64,000 nucleotides of DNA, taken from NCBI RefSeq assembly GCF_945605565.1, contig NZ_OX216966.1, forward strand, positions 4,642,001-4,706,000, written 5' to 3'. Origin of the DNA: Paenibacillus dendritiformis. GTDB lineage: Bacteria; Bacillota; Bacilli; Paenibacillales; Paenibacillaceae. Positions 26,522 through 35,224 of this stretch are shown here, piece after piece (position 1 is the stretch's first letter; each line of letters opens with the position of its first letter). Below the pieces are notes generated by a model. It saw only the letters and a list, made by a program, of their open reading frames with translations, was not told where the DNA came from and made no database searches. The translations under genes were made by a program, and so were the position numbers.

Positions 26522-27028
26522 TTAAGAGATCCTATATTCCTTTCCTTTCACCACATAGCTATCCGTTGTTCTCTTCATGCGCTGCAAATCTTCGTCTGTC
26601 AACTCCCGTATGACTCTTGCGGGTGAACCGAGAGAAAGAGTATAGGCCGGTAATTTTTTATTTTCAGTGACGACGGAACCAGCTCCTACTAAAGCATATT
26701 CACCAATTTCCGCTCCGTTCAGTACAATGGCCCCCATGCCAATCAATGTACCTGTGCCTATCTGGCAGCCATGCACGATCGCACCATGTCCAATCGAGAC
26801 GCGATCCGCGATGATTAATGGCTGATCCGTGTTGACATGGCCGATAACACCGTCTTGCAGATTCACTTCCCGGCCGATCTGTATCGGAGCCAGATCGCCG
26901 CGCAGCACGGCGTTGAACCATACGCTGGACAGGGGACCGACGGTTACGTCACCGATGAGCTTCGCGCCTTCCGCTACATACACGGAGGGATCGATGCTCG
27001 GTTGAACGCCTTTGTAAGGGATAATCAT
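26522..27028 (-). CDS. Gamma-class carbonic anhydrase-like hexapeptide-repeat protein
   Basis: 168 residues of left-handed beta-helix repeats. Metal-site histidines occur in VIGHVNTDQP, SIGHGAIVHGCQIG and the hexapeptide series IGMGAIVLNGAEIG, as in YrdA/YtoA-type proteins. A C-terminal helix follows SLGSPARVIRELTDEDL. It may hydrate CO2, but many members show no measured activity, so the activity is inference. The start at ATG 27028 is behind GGAGG; an upstream GTG at 27040 is the alternative. Confidence 0.88.
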   Translation of the reverse strand: MIIPYKGVQPSIDPSVYVAEGAKLIGDVTVGPLSSVWFNAVLRGDLAPIQIGREVNLQDGVIGHVNTDQPLIIADRVSIGHGAIVHGCQIGTGTLIGMGAIVLNGAEIGEYALVGAGSVVTENKKLPAYTLSLGSPARVIRELTDEDLQRMKRTTDSYVVKGKEYRIS

Positions 27029-27096
27029 ATGTTCGCACACCTCCGAGACACCTATTCATCATGCTATCCTATGGGATAAAAGGTGGTCTCATCGTA

Positions 27097-28251
27097 TCAA
27101 TGGGCATGCGGCTTGTCAACGTTCAGTTGAATCCTGTCTTCATGGGCGACATAGACGCCCTGAATGATTTGCTGCCCTTTCTTCGTCATCTGCAGCACCT
27201 GGGCTTCATTCGCGGTCTCCCCCAGCCGAAGCAGACCCAGATGAACCATCATCATGATGATACGCTGCCGAAATACGGATTCGGATGTGTCGAAATAGAA
27301 CGGCCGGATGTATGGAAGCAGCGTCCGTTCCAGTGATTCCAGCGTCGTCCACCTTGATGTGCACAGTTGGATCCAGTGAACGACAGACAGCAGATTCGGA
27401 ATGGCGTTCTTGTACAGCTTCAACCAGAAACGGTAGAGCGAGGCCGTCGGCTCGGTTACTCTCCTGCTCCGCCTCTCCTCGCCCGGCGGGGAGCAGCGCA
27501 GCCGCCCGTCTCCTTCCTCCAGCCAGCCTTGGTAGAAGGCATAGTCATAAATGAAAGATAACCGGTTCGGATAATCATGGAACCGCCTGCCGTAACCGAA
27601 TCGCCATTCTCCCTTGCCTATCGGCGTCTCCCGAATCGCGAACGTATCGAGAAGCTGCTGCTGGGCCCGCTTGTACATCACCCCTTCCGAATTCAAGGGC
27701 GGAGATTCCGTTGTGACGAAATCAAGGAGCTGCAAAATGTCATCGCCGATTCTCCCGTCCTCGTCACGATATGCATGCGGTTCAGCGCTAAGCTGCAATT
27801 GGCTGGAGAAGGATTGATACAGCACATCTTTGAAGCGCTGCTTCAGATCGGCCGGAATCTGGAACAAATACTTGGTCTGCGGGTTGCAGCCGTTGAACAG
27901 CCAGCCGCTATGCTTGAACTTCGCAATCGTATCCCGCGGTTGAGGCCCGTTCGGAGCAGGATCCGACTTGCCCGGCACCATTGTGTCGAACTTCGTCTGC
28001 TGCACTCGGGCCACCAGTTCCTCCAGACTGAAGGAGGAGCGCTTATCGAACAGAATGGAATTGAGAAAGCGCCGTTCCTCCAGCGACATCTCATTCACAT
28101 GGCGTTCGAACACATCCCTGCTGCCAAGTGCCAGCAAAATCGATTGGATCAATTCATGCTTGGAGCGTTCATTGCATACACAGCCGTACCGCTTCGCAAT
28201 CCGGGCCAGCTGCCCGATATCCGCGTAACTGAGCATATCTGCCAGATTCAT
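27097..28251 (-). CDS. Conserved protein of unknown function, winged-helix-like
   Basis: 384 residues, soluble. It opens MNLADMLSYADIGQLARIAK and continues with KHELIQSILLALGSRDVFER, a helical layout resembling the N-terminal helicase-associated regions seen in some Gram-positive proteins. ERRFLNSILFDKRSSFSLEE looks like a winged-helix unit. There is no ATPase or nuclease motif. Two ordinary genes flank it. I do not recognise a named family, and the DNA-binding idea is only a fold impression. Confidence 0.7.
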   Translation of the reverse strand: MNLADMLSYADIGQLARIAKRYGCVCNERSKHELIQSILLALGSRDVFERHVNEMSLEERRFLNSILFDKRSSFSLEELVARVQQTKFDTMVPGKSDPAPNGPQPRDTIAKFKHSGWLFNGCNPQTKYLFQIPADLKQRFKDVLYQSFSSQLQLSAEPHAYRDEDGRIGDDILQLLDFVTTESPPLNSEGVMYKRAQQQLLDTFAIRETPIGKGEWRFGYGRRFHDYPNRLSFIYDYAFYQGWLEEGDGRLRCSPPGEERRSRRVTEPTASLYRFWLKLYKNAIPNLLSVVHWIQLCTSRWTTLESLERTLLPYIRPFYFDTSESVFRQRIIMMMVHLGLLRLGETANEAQVLQMTKKGQQIIQGVYVAHEDRIQLNVDKPHAH

Positions 28252-28337
28252 GCCGAACCTCCGTTCTCTATAGCGTCATTCCTTGGCCGAGTCCTTGTTA
28301 CATTAACCATTATTGGAAAAAGTCCGGCATTTATTCA

Positions 28338-28387
28338 GCAAAATAAAAATAAACAGGCCCCGGTTCATCAATCGGAACCAAGGCCTG
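28338..28387 (-). terminator. Intrinsic terminator after the histidine phosphatase gene
   Basis: CAGGCC/GGCCTG (28354-28359, 28382-28387) with an inner GGTTC/GAACC stem, followed on the minus strand by a U-rich run. It sits 3 bp past the stop codon. Confidence 0.75.
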
Positions 28388-28390
28388 CTT

Positions 28391-29005
28391 CTATCTGCCG
28401 CGGTGGATCGTCACCGCATCAGATGGTTGGATATGTTTTGTGCAATTATACAGCACAGGATGCCATTCCGCACCTCGCCGCTCAAGAATCGAGTACGACA
28501 AGTTGCCGATATGTCCCTGCGACATTTGTCCGAACAAAGCAATGAACAGTTGGGCCAGCCAGCTTCCGTGCGTCACCGCCAGTAGGTTCGCGCCTTCCCT
28601 GCGGAGTGCCAGGGACTCCAGCGTCTTCACTGCCCGGTCGCGCAGGTCGTCATCCCGCTCTTGTCCCAGATCAAGCTGGCGCCAGTCAGCTCCCCAGCGC
28701 TTCTCCCGCTCCTCCGGCGTCGTTCCTTCCACCTGGCCATAAGCACGCTCGACCAATCCCGGCTCCGGCTCGAGCAGCGGAATATTCAGCGCGTTCGCCA
28801 GGATGGCTCCTGTCTCGTCAGCCCGACGAAGGCCGCTGGAGATGACGGCTTCAAAAGCGATGTCTTCCTTCTTCAGACGCTCGGCCAGCAGCGCCGCTTG
28901 CTTCCGGCCGGTATCGTTAAGCGGAATGTCCGTCCGTCCTTGAATCTTCCCTTGGGCGTTCCAATCGGTAATCCCGTGTCTAACCAATCCGATATATTGG
29001 GCCAT
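28391..29005 (-). CDS. Histidine phosphatase family protein (phosphoglycerate-mutase-like)
   Basis: 204 residues from ATG 29005, after AAGGAG. The phosphohistidine motif LVRHGITDWN is near the N-terminus. The second half has the catalytic GLVERAYGQVEG acid and LLAVTHGSWLAQL with the second histidine. The substrate is not evident; relatives include PhoE-type broad phosphatases and cobalamin-pathway enzymes. It is a single gene with its own terminator, downstream of the anti-sigma gene by about 50 bp. Confidence 0.88.
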   Translation of the reverse strand: MAQYIGLVRHGITDWNAQGKIQGRTDIPLNDTGRKQAALLAERLKKEDIAFEAVISSGLRRADETGAILANALNIPLLEPEPGLVERAYGQVEGTTPEEREKRWGADWRQLDLGQERDDDLRDRAVKTLESLALRREGANLLAVTHGSWLAQLFIALFGQMSQGHIGNLSYSILERRGAEWHPVLYNCTKHIQPSDAVTIHRGR

Positions 29006-29054
29006 TGCTTCTCCTTCTGTACCGTGGAAATGTGTGAACAACCTCTATGAAAAG

Positions 29055-29651
29055 TTATCGACGCACCCGCGTCAGCCAATTCAACAGCAACAATGCAAAA
29101 GTAACCCCGAACAGGGACAACGCAATCCAATAATGAGGAATGGTAGGCACCACTTGCAAAATGACCGGATCGCTGATGCTCGCTACCGGGACGCCTATCG
29201 TCATATTTCCCCAGCCCGTGTGATCCCCGCCGGCAACGACCGTCGGAATCACTCCGCTAATATCTTCGATGTTCGATTGCTCTCTGCGGACAAGCAGCAC
29301 AATCAGCGCGCACAAAAATATCCCCATACAAAAAGCAACAATCCCTGCAAGCGTATTGCGAGATCGCAGGGACCATGTCTGTGAACGTTGATGAACCGGA
29401 ACGAGCCAGTCTTGTTCTTCGTAAATCATGTTCATAACCCGTGCCGGTGAAAATCCGGAATCGGATGCCTCCCGAACGTCTATGTCCGAATCGTCTTCCA
29501 TCCATTCCTCGCTTGCAGCCCATACGCTGTATTGCTCAGCGCATGATTCACATTCGCTTAAATGCTTCTCAATCGCTAGCCGCTGCGGATCGTCTTCAGG
29601 CAATTCGGAATAGACCGGCATCCACTCGAGCGCTTCCGCGCATTTCATCAT
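29055..29651 (-). CDS. Membrane anti-sigma factor with zinc-finger domain
   Basis: 198 residues. The N-terminal 45 residues carry a zf-HC2-type motif (KCAEALEW then HLSECESCAEQY, giving H-x3-C-x2-C), which binds the partner ECF sigma. Two transmembrane helices follow (GIVAFCMGIFLCALIVLLV and WIALSLFGVTFALLLLNWL) around an extracytoplasmic loop of about 45 residues that could sense envelope stress. The start overlaps the sigma gene stop, so the two are made together. Confidence 0.85.
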   Translation of the reverse strand: MMKCAEALEWMPVYSELPEDDPQRLAIEKHLSECESCAEQYSVWAASEEWMEDDSDIDVREASDSGFSPARVMNMIYEEQDWLVPVHQRSQTWSLRSRNTLAGIVAFCMGIFLCALIVLLVRREQSNIEDISGVIPTVVAGGDHTGWGNMTIGVPVASISDPVILQVVPTIPHYWIALSLFGVTFALLLLNWLTRVRR

Positions 29652-30259
29652 TAATTCATCCCCTCAACTCCCGGCTCGGTAATGTATGCCTCCAACTGAG
29701 ACTTCACACTCGCACGAGCGCGGAACAGCAGCGATTTCACGGAGCTTACCGTCTGCCCCAAGGCATTGGCAATCTCTTGGTAATCCAGTTGGTCATACTC
29801 GCGCAGGATGAGGGCCGAACGCTGCTTCTCCGGCAGGCGGTTAATGGCGTCGCGCACCAAAGACACCTTCTCGTTCCGCAGCAATGCATATTCCGGTGCC
29901 GCCTCGCGCGGCGCCTCCGGAACGATACTGTAATCATCGTCCAACGATACTTGCACGCTGCGCTGCTTCCGCAGCTCGCTCAGTACCGTATTACGGGCAA
30001 TCGTATATAGCCAGGTCGAAAAAGAGGCCTCTGCCTCGCGGAACGTATTCAGGCTCCGATATGCCTTGAAGAACGTCTCGGCACATAAATCCTCGGCAAG
30101 CAATTCCAACTGGGAGCTCTTTAACATATGAAATATAAATGATAGCAGTTTTCGTTGATAACGATTCATCAATTCCGCGAACAACTCGACGTTGCCGTCT
30201 TTAATCTCACGGATGATCTGGGAATCGGTCATGGACTCAAGTTCCTCCTTGCTTTCCAT
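29651..30259 (-). CDS. ECF-type RNA polymerase sigma factor
   Basis: 202 residues. Region 2 (ELMNRYQRKLLSFIFHMLKS, then EDLCAETFFKAYRSLNTFRE) and region 4 (LPEKQRSALILREYDQLDYQ, then IANALGQTVSSVKSLLFRAR) are intact, with no region 1.1 or 3, so it is a group 4 sigma. It would direct a regulon released when the downstream anti-sigma is inactivated. Relatives include YlaC, SigW and SigV, but I cannot fix which. A sigma-A-like promoter lies upstream at 30299-30328. Confidence 0.9.
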   Translation of the reverse strand: MESKEELESMTDSQIIREIKDGNVELFAELMNRYQRKLLSFIFHMLKSSQLELLAEDLCAETFFKAYRSLNTFREAEASFSTWLYTIARNTVLSELRKQRSVQVSLDDDYSIVPEAPREAAPEYALLRNEKVSLVRDAINRLPEKQRSALILREYDQLDYQEIANALGQTVSSVKSLLFRARASVKSQLEAYITEPGVEGMN

Positions 30260-30298
30260 ATCCTTCCCGATGCGCTACCTGTTAAGGTATACTCTCGA

Positions 30299-30328
30299 AG
30301 TATAGAAAAGTTGCGGATCGGAGTTCAA
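30299..30328 (-). promoter_or_regulatory. Sigma-A-like promoter of the sigma/anti-sigma operon
   Basis: Minus-strand TTGAAC (30328-30323), 18-bp spacer, TATACT (30304-30299), 40 bp before the sigma start. I did not see a convincing ECF-type autoregulated promoter. Confidence 0.5.
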
Positions 30329-30818
30329 ATTACGTCGTTCTCTCATTCACCTATAAAGCGTATGTAAGAGTATTCTTCAAAATGTTAAACAAATTTCTCA
30401 CATATAGTCGTATTTTAGCATACAAAAGTCGAATAATGATTAAAAATTTTTAAGGTATTCGATGACCAAGCTTACGATTCCGTAAGGTTACATCCATACG
30501 GTATGCTGCTTTATTCCAAAAAGTGCTCTATCTGGTTGACATTTTCAAGAAAATCGGCTTCTACCCGGGAAGTGTAGTTCATACATCCCTTCCGCTGCAT
30601 AAGATTCCGGGCATCGAAAAATAGGCAAAAAAAAACGCCACCGAAGTGGCGCCGTGCTTACATATGAGCACTTAGATATTGGATAGGAGTGGAGAGAAAC
30701 CATACTGTGCTTTTATTATAATGTATCCGTTTTCATTCCGTCAATAGGTTTTATAAAATTATTTACTTCATTTCACAGATTTTTCCGTAACACCGCAAAT
30801 CAGGGCTTTTCCCCATAA
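30329..30818. other. AT-rich intergenic region with one terminator
   Basis: About 490 bp without a supportable gene. It is more AT-rich than the surrounding coding DNA and holds the terminator at 30627-30651. Short frames lack ribosome binding sites. Confidence 0.6.
30627..30651 (-). terminator. Strong intrinsic terminator
   Basis: CGCCAC and GTGGCG pair around a 4-nt loop (30636-30651), followed on the minus strand by nine U residues. It is about 170 bp past the kinase-like gene at 30819 and would end its transcript. Confidence 0.8.
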
Positions 30819-31895
30819 TTATTTGTTCCGGTTCCCCTCAAATGCAAATTGCTCCAACCGCCGAATATATTCAGGAATCCGCTCCTTCACGGCGGCACGG
30901 TCACCGACCCGCAGCCGGATTCCTTCATTCCATTCCTCGTTCAGCAGGCCCGCATGATGACATACGAGATCAAGCAGCATCAGAAATTCCTCAATCTTGA
31001 TGGAATAACGAACAGCCTCGTTTCCCTCCGCATAGCCATCAAGATAGCCTTCGGCAAATCCGTTAAGCTGGGCCCTGTAGCTGCCGAACTTGTGCTTCGC
31101 ATAGCGGGGAGAGCGATCATACGATGGAAACAGGGTGTTAAAATTATTGAGCAGATTTCCGGCAAACACATGATCATCGTACTGCAACGGCAGCGGATCG
31201 ATTAACCGCAGACGATGGTTGTCCACGATAATGTTCTCCGGAGATATATCCCGGTTCGTCAATGAGAGTCGAAGCGTCCGCCCTAGACGATAACGGATGG
31301 CCTCTTCCAGCTTGCCCCGAATTCTGTCTTCATCAAGCGGAATTCCAGTTAGAACGAGCTGCTCGAACTGCTCCCGGTACTCGTTCGCTTCTTCTTGCCA
31401 ATAGGCCTGCAGGTCCCCTTGGATTTCTCCAACAAGACCTTCCTCCTGCCAACCAAGGAATCCAAAACCGCGCAGCGGCACCTCCGCTCTGCTCATGGCT
31501 GACATAAATTGTCCGCACTGCCGTCCGAGCTCGACCGCATCCGAGCGGGTCGTCTCTTGCAGTGACAGTGTCTTCCCGCAATAGGATTCAAGCGTAAACG
31601 TGAGCTCCGGCTCCACATGATAGGCGAAAAATTCGGGACAGATTCCCGGCATCACCAGATTGGCATGTTGATAATAAAGCCCCCGGGATGCGTACTCCCC
31701 CAACATCTCTTGCTCGTTATACACAAAAGGGGCGCCGTAAGCTGCGGGCTTGGGAACGCGGAGGACAAGAGCTTCATGCTCGTCGGTATGCAGTAAATAT
31801 GCGGCATGCCACGCTCCTTCGCCAAGATAAGACGACGAGAGGCCCGCCGTGCTCAAGCCGATCCGGTCGAGCGCCTCCTCGATCGTGAATTTCAT
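30819..31895 (-). CDS. Aminoglycoside-phosphotransferase-like kinase
   Basis: 358 residues. The N-lobe has a nucleotide loop (SSYLGEGAWHAAYLL) and VLRVPKPAAYG with the ATP-binding lysine. The catalytic loop reads LSLTNRDISPENIIVDN, where the usual histidine of H-x-D is asparagine, and is followed by LRLIDPLPLQYDD in place of the metal-binding D-x-E/D. This is an APH/choline-kinase-type small-molecule kinase fold. Its substrate is unknown and it should not be read as an antibiotic-resistance gene on this evidence. It is a single gene. Confidence 0.75.
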   Translation of the reverse strand: MKFTIEEALDRIGLSTAGLSSSYLGEGAWHAAYLLHTDEHEALVLRVPKPAAYGAPFVYNEQEMLGEYASRGLYYQHANLVMPGICPEFFAYHVEPELTFTLESYCGKTLSLQETTRSDAVELGRQCGQFMSAMSRAEVPLRGFGFLGWQEEGLVGEIQGDLQAYWQEEANEYREQFEQLVLTGIPLDEDRIRGKLEEAIRYRLGRTLRLSLTNRDISPENIIVDNHRLRLIDPLPLQYDDHVFAGNLLNNFNTLFPSYDRSPRYAKHKFGSYRAQLNGFAEGYLDGYAEGNEAVRYSIKIEEFLMLLDLVCHHAGLLNEEWNEGIRLRVGDRAAVKERIPEYIRRLEQFAFEGNRNK

Positions 31896-32059
31896 TGATG
31901 CTGAGCCTCCTTCTGTGGCACGTTTGATTTTCTTTACCTGTTCGTCACGATTTCCCTAACTCACTCTACCGCTTTACTTCTTCTACATCCATTGGTCAAT
32001 TTCCTGTATGAAGCACCAGGGATTGCCATACGGCGCAGTGAATCTGCAGGTCGCAAAAG

Positions 32060-32100
32060 CAAACGGGCCAGTCAAGGAGATTCCTCGACTAGCCCGTTTG
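32060..32100 (-). terminator. Intrinsic terminator at the end of the aromatic operon
   Basis: CAAACGGGC/GCCCGTTTG (32060-32068, 32092-32100) extended inward by AGTC/GACT with one mismatch, then a U-containing run on the minus strand. It is 63 bp past the tyrA stop, the natural end of the aroC-tyrA supraoperon. Confidence 0.7.
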
Positions 32101-32162
32101 AGTCTGTTATGGTTCAAGCTGCTCTACCGTGCAAGATAAGAATGTGCCGTTGGGACGGTCGC

Positions 32163-33257
32163 TTACACATAGATTTGGTACCCGCTCCCGGTGAGCAGCT
32201 CATTGGCCCGATCCGCATCCTCCTGCTGGCGGAAGGACAGGCGGAGGACGCCGGGGACGTCTTCGCGGCTCTCGATAATTTGAAGATTGCTCAAATTAAT
32301 ATGATGCTTGCCCAGCTCGGTAGCGATTTTCCCGATAATGCCCGGCGTGTCCGGGACATCCATATACAGATCGTGGAGCCCGAGCAGCACGCCTTTGCGC
32401 CGCTCCGGCATCCGGCTGCGGAATTCACCCGCCTTCGCGAATTGTCGCATAATCCCTTCGCCGTCCCGCTGCTGCAATAGATTGATGAATTGCTCCGTGT
32501 TCGCTTTCCAGTCCTGAAGCATTTGGAGAAGGATATCCCGATTATTTAACAAAATATCCCGCCATATCACCGGATCGCTCGAAGCAATGCGCGTAATATC
32601 GCGGAATCCGCCGGCGGCCAGCACCTCGTGGAGACTATTGTCCTCATTATATTGTTGAACTTGATTGACCAATGCGACAGCGACAATATGCGGAAGATGG
32701 CTGATAGCGCCTACGACCGCATCATGCTCCTCCGGATTCATGCGGATAATATGGGCTTTCGTGCAGCGAAGCAAAGAGACAAGCCTGCTGTACGCATCCT
32801 CATCGACATTCTCATCCGGGGTCAACACATAATAAGCGTTCTCGAACAGCAGCGTCGAAGCCGCCTCCACGCCGGAGCGCTCCGATCCGGCCATCGGATG
32901 GCCGCCGATAAAGTGCACCCCGCTCCACGCCAGCTCGCGGGCGCAACGGGCAACCGACGCCTTCGTGCTCCCGACATCGGTTACGATGCAGCCTGGCTTC
33001 ACATCCAGCTGATGAAGGCTTCTAAGCATCGATTCCAGCATACCGACCGGGGAGCAGACAAAAATATAGTCCGCATCCCGTACCGCGTCCTGCAGCGAGG
33101 TCGTGGCTTCATGGACGACCCCGCGCTTGACATACTTTTCCGTTGAAGAAGGATTCGGCGAGTATCCGACCACATGAATCCCGGGGTTATTCTTGAAGCA
33201 CAGGGCGAGCGAACCGCCAATCAGTCCTACGCCCAGAATCGCGATTCTCGTGCTCAT
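32163..33257 (-). CDS. tyrA: Prephenate dehydrogenase with C-terminal ACT domain
   Basis: NAD-dependent oxidative decarboxylation of prephenate to 4-hydroxyphenylpyruvate, the tyrosine branch. N-terminal Rossmann motif AILGVGLIGGSLALCF, then IVTDVGSTKASV, FIGGHPMAGSERSGV and HDAVVGAISHLPHIVAVALV. The last ~70 residues (LYMDVPDTPGIIGKIATELG) form an ACT domain for feedback by tyrosine. Its ATG overlaps hisC by 4 nt. Last gene of the supraoperon; the aroE gene found next in B. subtilis is not here. Confidence 0.95.
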   Translation of the reverse strand: MSTRIAILGVGLIGGSLALCFKNNPGIHVVGYSPNPSSTEKYVKRGVVHEATTSLQDAVRDADYIFVCSPVGMLESMLRSLHQLDVKPGCIVTDVGSTKASVARCARELAWSGVHFIGGHPMAGSERSGVEAASTLLFENAYYVLTPDENVDEDAYSRLVSLLRCTKAHIIRMNPEEHDAVVGAISHLPHIVAVALVNQVQQYNEDNSLHEVLAAGGFRDITRIASSDPVIWRDILLNNRDILLQMLQDWKANTEQFINLLQQRDGEGIMRQFAKAGEFRSRMPERRKGVLLGLHDLYMDVPDTPGIIGKIATELGKHHINLSNLQIIESREDVPGVLRLSFRQQEDADRANELLTGSGYQIYV

Positions 33258-34351
33258 ATGCCCACCTTGAATTCTGCCAACGACGCTTCCAACGCTTCGA
33301 TCATCGCTTCATTCTGTTCACGGGAGCCAATCGTGATGCGGATATTTGTCGGATACTTTTTATGGCCTGCCCGCGTAATAATTCCTTTGCGCATGAGCGC
33401 CTCGAATACCTGCTGCGCCGGATGGCCGACGTCCACCATAATGAAATTGCCATGGGCCGGGAAGCTGGATAATTGCAGTCTTGCGAATTGTTCCTGCACA
33501 TAGCGGATCCCTTCCGCGTTCAGACGGCGGCACTCCTCAATGAATGCCTGATCGTGAACCGCAGCCAGTGCGGCCGCTTGGGCGAAGCGCGATGTATTAA
33601 ATGGTTCGCGCACCTGATTGATCAGGCGGATGACGTCCGGATGCCCGATGCCGTATCCGATCCGGAGGGAGGCCAATCCATAAATTTTGGAGAAGGTCCG
33701 CAGCGTGATCAGGTTTTTATATTGAGGCAAATATTCGAGCCCGTCAGGGAATGACTCGTCTGTCACATACTCGCAGTAGGCTTCGTCCAGCACGACGAGC
33801 ACGCGCTCCGGGACGCGCTCCATGAACCGCTCCAATTCGGCGCGGCCAATAATCGTTCCCGTCGGATTGTTCGGGTTGCAAATCCAGATCAGCTTCGTCC
33901 GCTCCGTGACGGCGGCGAGCATCGCGTCCAGATCATGCGTCCCATCCTTCAGCGGAACCTCGACGGTGACCGCGCCTTCGATATCCCCGTTATGCTTATA
34001 TTGCGGGAAGGTCTGGTCGGCGGTAATCTGCTCGTCACCCGCCACTAAGAACGCCCGGCACAGCATCAGAATCACTTCATCCGAGCCGGCGCCGAACACG
34101 ATTTGATTCGTGTCGACGTTGAACTTTTCGGCTATCGCGGCCGTCAGCGCCACGGCAGCCCCATCCGGATAAATGCTGGCATTATCAATTTCCTGTCTCA
34201 TCGCTTCCTTGGCGTGAGGGGAGCATCCGAACGGATTCTCGTTGGACGCCAGTTTAATGATGCGGTCCAATCCCAGTTCCCGCTTCACCTCATCGACCGA
34301 TTTCCCCGGCTGATAGACAGGGAGATGTACTATACTGCTCTTCGGTTGCAT
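33254..34351 (-). CDS. hisC: Histidinol-phosphate/aromatic aminotransferase
   Basis: 365-residue class I/II PLP aminotransferase. PLP lysine lies in LRTFSKIYGLASLRIGYGIG; other signatures are KLASNENPFGCSPHA, NPNNPTGTIIGRAELE and VVLDEAYCEYV. In B. subtilis the enzyme at this position serves both histidine synthesis and the final transamination to phenylalanine and tyrosine, which fits its place between trpA and tyrA. It is translationally coupled to tyrA (4-nt overlap) and starts 43 bp after trpA. Confidence 0.94.
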   Translation of the reverse strand: MQPKSSIVHLPVYQPGKSVDEVKRELGLDRIIKLASNENPFGCSPHAKEAMRQEIDNASIYPDGAAVALTAAIAEKFNVDTNQIVFGAGSDEVILMLCRAFLVAGDEQITADQTFPQYKHNGDIEGAVTVEVPLKDGTHDLDAMLAAVTERTKLIWICNPNNPTGTIIGRAELERFMERVPERVLVVLDEAYCEYVTDESFPDGLEYLPQYKNLITLRTFSKIYGLASLRIGYGIGHPDVIRLINQVREPFNTSRFAQAAALAAVHDQAFIEECRRLNAEGIRYVQEQFARLQLSSFPAHGNFIMVDVGHPAQQVFEALMRKGIITRAGHKKYPTNIRITIGSREQNEAMIEALEASLAEFKVGI

Positions 34352-34393
34352 CCGGTTACCACCTTTCCTTACATGGGAAGTCGCTGCAAAGCG

Positions 34394-35224
34394 TTAATCT
34401 CTTAATTGTCGCACAAAATCGCAAATTTGCAAGATCCCATCTTCAAAAGTGGCCTCATCGGACAACAATGGTTGAGCTTCTTCAATTTTCCGCACGATGG
34501 CGCTGCCGACAATAACGCCGTCGCAGTAGGCTGAAAATTGCTTCACGTGCTCTGGCGTCGAGATGCCGAATCCGACGCATACGGGGAGCGGCGTCGTTGC
34601 CTTCACCTGCCGGATGAAGCGCTCGACCTCTTGATCGAAGCTCTCTCTTACCCCGGTCACGCCCAGCGAGGATACGCAGTAAATGAAGCCCCGGCCTTCC
34701 GCCGTGATGCGGCTGATCCGCTCTTCCGAGGTCGGCGCGACGAGCGGTACGAGGTGAATGCCGCAAGCATCCGCCGCTTCCCGCACCGGCCCGCTCTCTT
34801 CGTACGGCAGGTCGGGGATGATCGCCCCGCTGAAGCCGGCCTCCGCCGCCGTCCGGAAAAAGCGTTCGATTCCGTACTGCATGACGGGATTGTAATACGT
34901 GAACAGGACATAAGGAATGCGCGCTCCTTGCTCCCGCGCCTGTCTCGCTACCCGGAAGCTGTCCTCCAGCGTCACGCCGCCCCGCAGCGCCCGCTCCGCC
35001 GCCCGCTGAATGACCGGCCCGTCCGCCAGCGGATCGGAATACGGCACGCCCAGCTCAATGACGTCCGCGCCCGCTTCCTCCAAGCGGAGCAGCAGCTTCA
35101 AGGTCGTTCCGCAATCTGGATCGCCCAATGTAATAAACGGCATCAACGCCGCCTTGCCTTCCGCACGGTAGCGCGCGAACATATCATCCAGCCGGTTCGT
35201 TGCCTGTGCAGCCATGTCGCTCAT
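34394..35224 (-). CDS. trpA: Tryptophan synthase alpha subunit
   Basis: Cleaves indole-3-glycerol phosphate and channels indole to TrpB. 276 residues in a TIM barrel. [11 protein letters not shown] and [20 protein letters not shown] hold the catalytic glutamate and aspartate. [20 protein letters not shown] and [12 protein letters not shown] belong to the phosphate and catalytic loops. Start ATG overlaps the trpB stop (ATGA, 35221-35224). The order trpB-trpA is the normal one and the subunits should be made in equal amounts. Confidence 0.97.
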   Translation of the reverse strand: MSDMAAQATNRLDDMFARYRAEGKAALMPFITLGDPDCGTTLKLLLRLEEAGADVIELGVPYSDPLADGPVIQRAAERALRGGVTLEDSFRVARQAREQGARIPYVLFTYYNPVMQYGIERFFRTAAEAGFSGAIIPDLPYEESGPVREAADACGIHLVPLVAPTSEERISRITAEGRGFIYCVSSLGVTGVRESFDQEVERFIRQVKATTPLPVCVGFGISTPEHVKQFSAYCDGVIVGSAIVRKIEEAQPLLSDEATFEDGILQICDFVRQLRD

